Source: Nitrospiria bacterium
Lineage (GTDB): Bacteria; Nitrospirota; Nitrospiria; DASWJH01
Reading direction: 5' to 3'
NCBI GenBank assembly: GCA_036397255.1
Contig: DASWJH010000079.1
Span: 1-64,000, forward strand
Length of the DNA stretch: 64,000 nucleotides
The translations under genes and the position numbers were made by a program. A model generated the notes under the pieces. That model saw only the letters and a program-made list of their open reading frames with translations. It made no database searches and was not told the DNA's origin. Shown here one piece after another: positions 8,667-17,900 of the stretch (within the stretch, counting starts at the first letter, position 1; every line of letters starts with the position of its first letter).

Positions 8667-11600
8667 TCAATCCAAGCGGTTAAGATCACTCAAATGGGTC
8701 CTTGCAATTTGTAACTGGTTTGCAAATAAAACGTTTCCCTGGGCAAGAGTAATAAATTGATTAAAAAAATCCACCGCTTTTTCAACGTTTCCTTGCTCTT
8801 TTAAAAGAAATCCCAAATTATAATAGCCCGATGGATCGGTGGGATTAAGACCAATAGCCGTTTGGTAGGCCTGGTAAGCCTGATCCAGGCGACCCATTCG
8901 TTGGGACACCGCCCCAAGGTTTAAATAGGCTTCAAAAAAAGTCGGTTGAATTTGGATAGCAACCTTGTAGGCCTGGAGGGCACCCTCCATATTTCCAGTG
9001 GCTTGATAAATATTCCCCAAATTGTTGTGTGCGAGAAAATGGTTAGGATCCAAAACCAAAACCTCTTGATAAATTCGAGCCGCCTCTTCTAACCTTCCCC
9101 GCTCCCTTTGTAGGTCGGCAAGATGAAATAATGCGGTGGTTTTTTGATTGGAAGATGATTTGTTGATTAATTTTACAAGAATTGCTTCAGCCTCTTTAAA
9201 ATCCCCCGTATTTTGATATAAAAGGGCAAGTTGAAGGTGGGGGTTAAATTGATTGGAATCTATTTGAATTGCTTTTTGATAGGCTTGAATGGCTTTCTCC
9301 TGATTTTTTAAGCGCAAATAAAAATCACCCAATTGTGTCTGAATATATGCCGAGCGTGGATTTGTACGGATTAAATCCAAATAAATTTCTTCTGCACGCC
9401 TGATATCTCCCAATGTTTCAAACCCCTGGGCAATGCCCTCCAGAGTTTCTAAAGAAGAATTTTCATCCAATAAAGCCCGCTTTAATTCTCCCCTTTCGCT
9501 TTTAATTAAAAGAGAACGGGATTCCTTATTCCCCCCGAAAATCCTGTAACGGTCCAGAACTTTGGCTTTAAGGAGGTGGCCTTCCCCGTTACTCTTTTCC
9601 TCTAAGGCTGCATTTACATAGGAGAGGGCATTAGGTAATCTTCCTTGTTTCAGGGAAGAAGCCGAAAGCTGCAAAAGAAATGGATTGAGATCCATTGGGT
9701 GATTAACAGCCAGCGAAATCATTGTATTGAGTACCTTCGGGGGCAATTTCGGATAAAGAACCTGGCTCACATGGGTTCCCCCTCCTTTTGTTTCAAAGTA
9801 ATAATAAGGCCCGAAAAACTCAACATAGTTTTTATCATCCGTGTTAATGGTCGCTCCATCGATCAAAGTTGAAATAGACTCATCTCCCCCTAAATAAAGG
9901 GACAAAAGATCGGAAATCCCATCAATATCTATCCGCTGGAGGTCTTTTGCAATTTCCAATTTTGAAATTTTGGCAAGGACTTTATCATAGTTAATATTCA
10001 ATGGGTTTTTCGAGCCAATCCAGAGAAGATCCCCGGGGGTTGTCTCAAAAACCATTACAAAGGGAAACACACGTGTAAAGGCTTTAAAGGCAGATAAATA
10101 ATGATCCACACCAAGTGCATCGGTGCTGCTAAACCATTGACTAAACACCCCCCCTTCCTTTAATCGTTTGGCAACCAGTTGAAAAAATTCTTGTGTAAAA
10201 AGGTTTGAAGCACCCGTGATCCAGGGAATGGAAGGCTGGGAAATAATCACATCAAAGGAACTCCCATTGGCCAACAGGTAATTTCTCCCATCGTCCACGA
10301 TCAATTCTACACGGGGATCATTCCACGGTTGGTAATTCACATCTCCAAAAAACCTGGAAGCTTCTAAAATGGTACTTTCCAATTCAACCGCTTTTATTTC
10401 CTGAACCGGATGTAGGGATGCGGATCCAACCGTCACCCCGCTCCCTAATCCAATAATAAGCACATTTTTTGGGTCTTGGGCCATCAATAAAGGAAGGTGG
10501 GAGAGCAAAACTTGGGTTCTCATATATCGACTTGAGGATTCCTTTCGGCCATTGACTTTTAAATTCATTATATTTTTAATATCCCGTTCCACGGTTACCG
10601 TGGCAGTTAATCCCTCTCGATAAAACAAGAGATCGGTTTGGTTTTCCACAAAACGATTAAATTCATCTTTAAAAGAACCTTTGTTTATATCATGAAAATC
10701 TTGTAGGTTCCAAAAAACCCCCGAAGTCATGACCTTTTGATTCCATTGGGGAGGAAAAAATGAAAAAACGGTGAGAAAGAACCCCAGAAGAAAAATGAAA
10801 ACCAACGGTTTACCCCACCCTCTTGTCAAGGAAAGGCCAAGGATGACCAGCCCACACGCTAGGTTTAAACCCACCATCAGCAAAAGCGTATATTGAATTC
10901 CTAAAACAGGAATGATAATAAATCCTCCCGAAAAAGCTCCAAAAATAGCTCCCAACGTATTGACGGAATAGGTATCTCCCGCAACACGGCTGACAGCCTG
11001 AATCCGGTCTCTATAAATTCTTGCAACCAAAGGAAACATCATCCCCAATAAGAACGTTGGAAGAAACATAACAGAAAATGAAAGAAGGAACTGAATGAGG
11101 GGAAACAAAAGGGGGGTCCCAAAAGACCGTTCTTCAAAAAAATACCCGTAAAGGGTCACCATCCATTTGGGAAGGTTTCCCAAACCCAAAAGGGTCATAT
11201 AGGCAAATATCCCCGTTGCTATTTGAATAAAGGCAATAAACAAAAAACGAAAGGTAATTCGCTCCACCACCGAAGCCGAAACAAAGGAACCAAAAGCCAA
11301 ACCGGCTAAAAAGGTCGTGAGCATGGCGCTAAACGCATAAACCGATGACCCTAAAACCAGTGAGAGGGCTCTACTCCAAGCAACTTCGTAAACCATTGCA
11401 GAAAACCCAGATAGTGCAAAAACAATTAAAACCACGGCAACGCTTTTGTTGGTTACGGGTTTTTCCCCAGTCTTTAATTCCTTTTGAATTCCCCATGGCT
11501 CGGTGGGTTTTGAAGAAATAGTTGTTAAGGGAAAAGAACTCTCTGGTCCCTTATTCAATAATTCACCTTCCAAACCGGACTCAAAAACTTTTTTCCCTTC

Positions 11601-12233
11601 CCTTTCTCTTTCCAAGCGAAGTAAAAATATTATTCCCAAAGCAATGAATAAATTGACCATAACCGCTAAAAGAGTGGTATTAAAAAGTCCAAGAAAGGGT
11701 AAAAAAATAAAACCTCCCGCAAAGCAACCCAAAATCGCCCCGGAGGTATTGAGGAAATAAAGAAACCCAAGGGTATGGCCTATCCCTTTGTTTTCTCGCG
11801 CCATATAACGGCCTAAAACGGGGAAGGTTGCCCCCATCATTGTGGTTGGAATAATGAGGATGATCCCCATTAGGAAAAAACGGACCAAACTGAAGGTATA
11901 GAACTGAAGATGGAGGGTTTCCCAAATGACCCCATAGGATGCCTCAAGGATGGGAAGGAAAAGAGGAAACAGGATTGCGTAGAGTCCAATCCCCGCTTCC
12001 AATAAGGCATAGATTAACAAGGGGTTCCTTTTACGCACCATCATAAACCGTCCAAAAAGGAAACTCCCTAAACCCAATCCCGCCATAAAGGTTGTTAAAA
12101 CCGTACTGATCGCAAAAGTGGTTGACCCAAAAATTAAAACCAACCATCGGGTCCACACCAATTCGTAAATCAGCGCAGTCATTCCGGATAAGAAAAAACA
12201 AAAGAGAACCCATTTTTTGGACGAATCAGTCAT
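8667..12233 (-). CDS. Fusion: two membrane domains + spermidine-synthase-like domain + TPR array (about 1188 aa)
   Basis: Order of parts: a first membrane bundle (about residues 10-210) and a second homologous one (265-495) that share the pattern LSG..ALIYE..W.R..LVLGS..FA.S..LTTF.AGL.LGSF, then a Rossmann methyltransferase-like spermidine synthase domain (540-720) with VLIIGLGSGVTVGSA and DDGRNYL, then roughly nine TPRs (850-1185). In true spermidine synthases the strand after the DDGR motif carries a catalytic Asp; here it reads FDVIISQPSIPW, with Gln, so polyamine synthesis is unlikely. I chose the ATG at 12231-12233 behind a GGGG; a TTG four codons earlier has no ribosome site. Inner-membrane protein in the glycosylation array; real reaction unknown. 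Confidence 0.85.
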   Translation of the reverse strand: MTDSSKKWVLFCFFLSGMTALIYELVWTRWLVLIFGSTTFAISTVLTTFMAGLGLGSFLFGRFMMVRKRNPLLIYALLEAGIGLYAILFPLFLPILEASYGVIWETLHLQFYTFSLVRFFLMGIILIIPTTMMGATFPVLGRYMARENKGIGHTLGFLYFLNTSGAILGCFAGGFIFLPFLGLFNTTLLAVMVNLFIALGIIFLLRLEREREGKKVFESGLEGELLNKGPESSFPLTTISSKPTEPWGIQKELKTGEKPVTNKSVAVVLIVFALSGFSAMVYEVAWSRALSLVLGSSVYAFSAMLTTFLAGLAFGSFVSASVVERITFRFLFIAFIQIATGIFAYMTLLGLGNLPKWMVTLYGYFFEERSFGTPLLFPLIQFLLSFSVMFLPTFLLGMMFPLVARIYRDRIQAVSRVAGDTYSVNTLGAIFGAFSGGFIIIPVLGIQYTLLLMVGLNLACGLVILGLSLTRGWGKPLVFIFLLGFFLTVFSFFPPQWNQKVMTSGVFWNLQDFHDINKGSFKDEFNRFVENQTDLLFYREGLTATVTVERDIKNIMNLKVNGRKESSSRYMRTQVLLSHLPLLMAQDPKNVLIIGLGSGVTVGSASLHPVQEIKAVELESTILEASRFFGDVNYQPWNDPRVELIVDDGRNYLLANGSSFDVIISQPSIPWITGASNLFTQEFFQLVAKRLKEGGVFSQWFSSTDALGVDHYLSAFKAFTRVFPFVMVFETTPGDLLWIGSKNPLNINYDKVLAKISKLEIAKDLQRIDIDGISDLLSLYLGGDESISTLIDGATINTDDKNYVEFFGPYYYFETKGGGTHVSQVLYPKLPPKVLNTMISLAVNHPMDLNPFLLQLSASSLKQGRLPNALSYVNAALEEKSNGEGHLLKAKVLDRYRIFGGNKESRSLLIKSERGELKRALLDENSSLETLEGIAQGFETLGDIRRAEEIYLDLIRTNPRSAYIQTQLGDFYLRLKNQEKAIQAYQKAIQIDSNQFNPHLQLALLYQNTGDFKEAEAILVKLINKSSSNQKTTALFHLADLQRERGRLEEAARIYQEVLVLDPNHFLAHNNLGNIYQATGNMEGALQAYKVAIQIQPTFFEAYLNLGAVSQRMGRLDQAYQAYQTAIGLNPTDPSGYYNLGFLLKEQGNVEKAVDFFNQFITLAQGNVLFANQLQIARTHLSDLNRLD

Positions 12234-12273
12234 GGTGTGCCCCAATCGAGTTTGGTAAAATATTCAGAAAGCT

Positions 12274-14670
12274 TCAGTGAGAATTCTCTCCCAAAGAGAC
12301 CTCTTTTTCCAATCGTTTAATTTGTTCCTCAACAAAATGGGTCTCTGGGTTTTCTTTCTCCCCCGCCCCAAGGCCTTTCAACATCCCATTAAAATGTTGG
12401 AGGGCTTTTTGGGGTTGCCCCGTTTCTAACAACATTCGTCCTAAATTAACCTGTGCAGTAATGAAATTCGGCTGAAGAGAAACAGCCTTCCCGTAATCTT
12501 CTAATGCCCCTCGTGGATCCCCTTCCATTTCCTTCAGGCTTCCCAGATTGTTGTACACTTGCCAATAATTCGGTTCCAACAAAATCGTTTTTTGATATTC
12601 TTCCCGGGCATCCTTCACTCGGCCCTCTTTCTGATAAGCCAACCCTAAATTATAATGCAGTGTTGCGTCCTTGGGAAACCGACGAATTCCCTCCCCTAAA
12701 ATTTCCGCGGATTGATTATAAAAACCCAGTTGATAATACACCCACCCCAAGTTTTGATAGGCTTTTCCCTGCGGAGGCCCTAATCGAATGGCGGATTGGT
12801 AAGCGATCACCGCTTTTTCTAATGCTTCCTGGCGCACATAAATCCCCCCCAGATTTTGATACCCTTCAATAAAATCCGGCCTAAGCCGGATCGAATCCAG
12901 GTAAGCCTGTTCCGCTTTTTCAAGGTGCCCGGTCCTGGAATAAAGATTCCCCAGACTATAGTAAATCAGGTGGTCTTCCGGTTTTAATTTCATGGCTTTT
13001 TGAAAGGCATCCAAAGCGTGATCATAATCACCTAAAGACGAATAAGTCACCCCAAGATTATAATAAAGCCTCGGAGATTGGGTTGGAGAGATTTTTTTTT
13101 CCGGCAAATTTCTTCTTTCATCCCAAAACAGGGTTTCGTCTTGGCCATGGAGAAGCGAATGATAGACCTCCAGTGCCTGTTTGGGATTCCCCAAGGTGGC
13201 ATAGGCATTACCCAGGTTGATACTCGCCGCCAGGAACCCAGGTCGAACGGCGTAAACTTCCTCTAAAATTCGAACCGCCTCTCCTAAATTCCCCTGGCCC
13301 TGGTACCCTTGGGCCAGATTATTCCCCGCGATCGCCCATGACCAACTTCCAACAGGAAGGTGTTTCATGGTAACCCCCCAAAGGGTGATGTTGTCCTTCC
13401 AATCCTTATTTCGATCCAGTGTGAGCCCTGAAAATAGCAAAAAAATGACCACCCCCAGCGTTGCCCAGATCCAACGGGAAAAAGGGTTCCATTTTGGACC
13501 ATTCTTCGATAAAAGCTGAGAACCCAGCCACCCTACCCAAAAACATAATCCGATGGAAGGAAGGTAAAGAAAACGATCCCATACACTGGGCCAAGGGCTT
13601 GGAACCAGATTTAAAACAGGAATCAGCGTAATTAAAACCCATGCCATTGAAAACAGTGTTTCTTTCGAATTCTTCCCAAATTTTAACAGCGCCCAGCCTA
13701 AAAGAAAACAGAATGAGATCGCACCCAATACCCAAGGATCCATTAGGTTCTTCTGCCCCACAGGTGCGCGAAAGACCTCCAGTGGCCACGGAATCAACAA
13801 CATTCTCACATTCTCCATGAAGAGCAAAGGTGCGGTAAAAACCCGTTGTAAAATCCCATCAAAGAGAGATTCCCCACTGAAGGGGTCTCCAAAAATGTGG
13901 TTTCTCAAAAACAGATAACCGATCACAACGCCCCAGAAAGGAAGGGAGGGCTTTAATCTTGACACCACTTCATTTTTCGCCCGGATGGGATGAGGAAACA
14001 ATAGAGAATAAACCATGAATAAGAGAGGCAGTGTGATGGCAATCTCTTTTGCTAATAAAGCCAACAAAAAACAGATCAAAGAGAAAACCTGAAAAACTAC
14101 CTTTGGTTTTCCAGAGATTTGATCCTTTTTAATATAAAAGATTAGTGCCAAAAGGGAGAAAAGGACCGCAGGAGGATCGGTTCTTGCCGCTACAAAGGAA
14201 ACCGACTCTGAATGGACCGGATGGATCGCAAAAAGGGTCCCTCCGATAAAGGCAGCCATTTTATTATGGAGGATGACCCCGATCACCTGATAAACCAAAA
14301 GTGAAACAGCAATGTGGAAAATAATGTTGGTTAGATGGTATCCAAAAGGGGTTGTTCCCCAAAGGGTGTGATCCAACAGGTAGGTTAGGGAAACCAGGGG
14401 ACGGTAAAAAAAACAGTCCTCATTAACCCCTTTGCAAAAATCGCTTACAAAGAAAAGAAGAGCATTCTGGCCGGATTGAAAGTGAGTATTTCCTAAAACA
14501 TAGGTGTAATCATCCCAGACAAAACCATGGGAGAGCGTATTTAAATAGAGAAAGGCCGCCACCAGGCCTATCCATCCCAGGGCAATGGCTGGACGCTCTA
14601 ATGGGGAAGGATTGAGGGTGGCAAACTTCAAGGTTGTTGGTCCGGTTTCACCAGAATGTGTGGAGACCAT
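12274..14670 (-). CDS. TMTC-like multi-pass glycosyltransferase-like protein with long TPR domain (798 aa)
   Basis: Largest array member. TM1 is followed by FVWDD (residues 50-54), then CFFYRP, HLTNIIFH, VHPVHSESVSFVAARTDPP, WDRFLYLPSIGL and a TPR domain from about residue 440 to 785 with nine or so units, nearly double that of its paralogues. ATG start at 14668-14670. It is the first gene of the minus-strand array. A TATAAT hexamer lies about 150 nt upstream on the coding strand (14823-14828), but no clear -35 accompanies it. The long TPR superhelix suggests a bigger or different acceptor or partner from those of the shorter paralogues. Glycosyltransferase role inferred from the TMTC-like motifs. 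Confidence 0.85.
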   Translation of the reverse strand: MVSTHSGETGPTTLKFATLNPSPLERPAIALGWIGLVAAFLYLNTLSHGFVWDDYTYVLGNTHFQSGQNALLFFVSDFCKGVNEDCFFYRPLVSLTYLLDHTLWGTTPFGYHLTNIIFHIAVSLLVYQVIGVILHNKMAAFIGGTLFAIHPVHSESVSFVAARTDPPAVLFSLLALIFYIKKDQISGKPKVVFQVFSLICFLLALLAKEIAITLPLLFMVYSLLFPHPIRAKNEVVSRLKPSLPFWGVVIGYLFLRNHIFGDPFSGESLFDGILQRVFTAPLLFMENVRMLLIPWPLEVFRAPVGQKNLMDPWVLGAISFCFLLGWALLKFGKNSKETLFSMAWVLITLIPVLNLVPSPWPSVWDRFLYLPSIGLCFWVGWLGSQLLSKNGPKWNPFSRWIWATLGVVIFLLFSGLTLDRNKDWKDNITLWGVTMKHLPVGSWSWAIAGNNLAQGYQGQGNLGEAVRILEEVYAVRPGFLAASINLGNAYATLGNPKQALEVYHSLLHGQDETLFWDERRNLPEKKISPTQSPRLYYNLGVTYSSLGDYDHALDAFQKAMKLKPEDHLIYYSLGNLYSRTGHLEKAEQAYLDSIRLRPDFIEGYQNLGGIYVRQEALEKAVIAYQSAIRLGPPQGKAYQNLGWVYYQLGFYNQSAEILGEGIRRFPKDATLHYNLGLAYQKEGRVKDAREEYQKTILLEPNYWQVYNNLGSLKEMEGDPRGALEDYGKAVSLQPNFITAQVNLGRMLLETGQPQKALQHFNGMLKGLGAGEKENPETHFVEEQIKRLEKEVSLGENSH

Positions 14671-14950
14671 AAAAACGGCTCATCACTCCCTGAACCTCCT
14701 CTCACCCCCCGCTGTTCTTAGATTGAAGGGCAGTGGCCGGGAAATCCAAAAGTCTAAAATTTGAAATTGGATCCAATCGAGCCCAACAAAGCAAAGGGTT
14801 TTTAGTTTACTGAATTTAACAAATTATATCCAATTTATTAAAAAAAAAGGGGAAGCCTTTCTGTTCGCTAGGAGACGGGACCATCGTTTCATGAACCATG
14901 GAGGTGATGAAATAGAAGGGATCTCTCCCGCGGAAAGCGGAAATGTGGGG

Positions 14951-17900
14951 TTATCCGCCAGGGGCTTCACAATCATTTCCGATACCGTCCCCATCGCTAT
15001 CCAATTGATTTGGATTAAAAACGGAGGGACAATTGTCCACGAAATCGGCTATTCCATCTGCATCAAAATCAATACTGGATTGATCGAATTGATCGCACAC
15101 ATCCCCGTCCCCGTCCCCATTCTCATCTGATTGATCCGGATTGGGAAGGTTGGGGCAGTTATCTTCTCTATCCGGCACCCCATCCCCATCGATATCGGTC
15201 ACCCCGCCCGCACTTCCTTTGGGGGTAATTTTGACAACGGTTTCCGTATTGGCCGGAAGGGGCGTTGAATAGGAACCGGTAAAATTGGGAGAAACGTTGT
15301 TAACGCCCGTCCCGAGAAAAGAAAGCAGAACCCCCGGTCGGGGCCTTCCCGTCACATCCCCTACTTGTCCTTCCACATTCACAAAGTCTGGGGCTACTTC
15401 CTTCACCAAAATATCCGTTTCGGTCACAGAATCGGGGTAAACCGTGACCAACCTGTTTCCAACGGCGGTATTTTTTGCGTTGACAGAAACCCTACCCGGC
15501 GGGACATTAAAAACGATAAACCGACCATTGGGTGCGGAACGATCTAAGGCCGGGTTGATCCGGCGCCCCCCACTGCCGTCATCCTCCCAAAACCGGACGG
15601 TCCCAACCGTACGGCCCAATTCATTTTTCACATCAATTCCCGCATCGGGAAAGGGTTGTTTATTTCCCAAAAAGGTCACCACCTCATCATCGGTAATCCC
15701 GTCCCCATTAATCATGACCAGATCGGACAACTCATCCTGATTGAAAAGACCTACCGTCAAACCCGTGGGATTGACCCCTGTTTTCAGGTCAGAATCTGAA
15801 AGCCGGGCCTCTTGAAAAAAACCGTTTCCCAAACCTAAATAAATACTTAAACTCTGGGTATCCGAATTCAGAATAGCCAGATCCAATTCCCCATCTCCGT
15901 CGATATCCCGCGGAAAAACAGCGGTCTGTTTGCTCCCCCCGCTCAATTGAAAGAAAACCCCCCTCTCGCGACCCGGCCTTAAAAACAACACGGCAGCTTG
16001 GCCAGACCCCACCAGGATCAAATCATCCACTGGGCGGGTCAATAGGAGGTCATTGGCATCGGTGCGTTGATCCCGGTCAATATTGGCTATGGCCATGGCC
16101 TCCCATGTGGTTCCAGTATCGGCGATTATGGGCTCTACTTGAAAGATGCCATTGGCCTTTCCCAATAAAACCTGGAAACCCTGTCCCCCTACCAACACAG
16201 CAATATCCTGGCCTCCGTCTCCGTTTAAATCTCCCACGGCTAACTGTTTTGGAGGGCCACCAATGGCAATAAAACTTTCATCGGGAAGTCTCCGGAAAAT
16301 GCCATCCTCGAAGCTAAGCAATATTTGAATCTGGTTTGCGGTATCCATGCTTAAGGCAATATCGTCAAACCCGTCACGATTAAAATCCTTGGCCACTACG
16401 AAATTCTGCGGACCGTCAATCAGGAACCCCCTATTGGAAATGAAATTTCCGCTGCGCGTTCCAAAAAAAACCGCAACAAAATTGGATCCTTGATTGGCTA
16501 CAACCAAATCGCTAATTCCATCCCCATTAAAATCTCCCGAGGCAATGGAACTGGGATTAGACATTTGGGAATCCGTTAGAATCCTGGGTGCGGGAAAGGT
16601 CGTGAGTCCATCTCCAAAGGTACCATCCCCGGTTCCAAATAAGACGGTCACCGAATTGAGATCCCGATTGATAACCGCCACATCCTGAAAAGCATCGTCA
16701 TCAAAAAACCCCCTCACAATTCCACTGGGATTCTGGATATTGAGGGAATAAGGGGGATCCTGTTTCTGTAATGAAAAGGTCACCAAACTTCCCGAAAGGA
16801 TCCCTTTAGTTGGATCAATGCCTTCGGCGAGATTTCCTTCATTGGCCCACAGGGCCAGCTCACTCCGTGTTGCAACGGGAAGGATTTGATCGGTCAATTC
16901 CGAAAGACCGGTGTTCAGATGAAAAATATAGGTCGTAATGTCCGCAAGGCTATTTTGAAGGGACTTTAACACAAAATCTCCAAAGGAGCCCAGAGATGCG
17001 GTAAAAGCCCCGGCACCAGAAACCCCTCCTGAATTGAAAACCTCCCCCGTACCCTGAACCTTGAATGAGACCTGGTCTTTCACATTGGATTGAGTTAAAT
17101 CCTTGGTCATCCCGCTCACCACCACTTTTTCGGTGGGAATTTTGGTTACATTCACAAAGGTTAAGGTAACCCCACCCGGAAAGGTAAGTGCTTGAAGTGT
17201 GGCCTCGTCATCCTTTGAGGTTACAAAAATTCGAACCAACCCGGGAAAGGGAGGTGGTGAAGCGGAAGATTGAGGTGTGGGAAGATCTAAAATGACAAAT
17301 CCCCCATCAGAGGAGGTTTGGGTTTGAAAACCGCTTTGATCCAATAATCCATCCTCTCCCGTGTAAAAAATCCGCCCTACCGCCTCCCCCCGGTGATTGT
17401 TTACACTGAGGGTGACCCCCTCCAATGTTCTTCCCGTTTGGCGGTTTAACACTTTCCCTGCAATCATTCCCAAATCGGGATCCACCTCAGCCGGGGAAGA
17501 CATCCCTAAATCCCCCAAACTCATCAGGGTTAAATCCCGTTGAGTCAAACTCGTTCCCATATTGACCGCTTGATAAGTCTCCACATCGGTCGCATTGGGT
17601 CCGCTCACTTTAACCATTTGAAATGAAGCCCCGGGAATCGGAAAAGAATTATCGCAATCGTTATTTGGAGGAATGAAAAAATTCCCACTCGCACCGGTTA
17701 CCACCGGCAAAGTAAACGCCGGAAGAGAAGACTGGCCACAGACCTGGTTAAAAGGAGTATAGGTTTTAAATTCAGGGGGGACACCTAAAACGTCTACCTT
17801 GCCCCCTGATACGAGGGTAATATCATCTGTTCGAAAGACCCTTCCTGAAAAAGGAACGGTATGAGGGAATTCCAAATTGGGTTGTAGAGGGTCATTGAGG

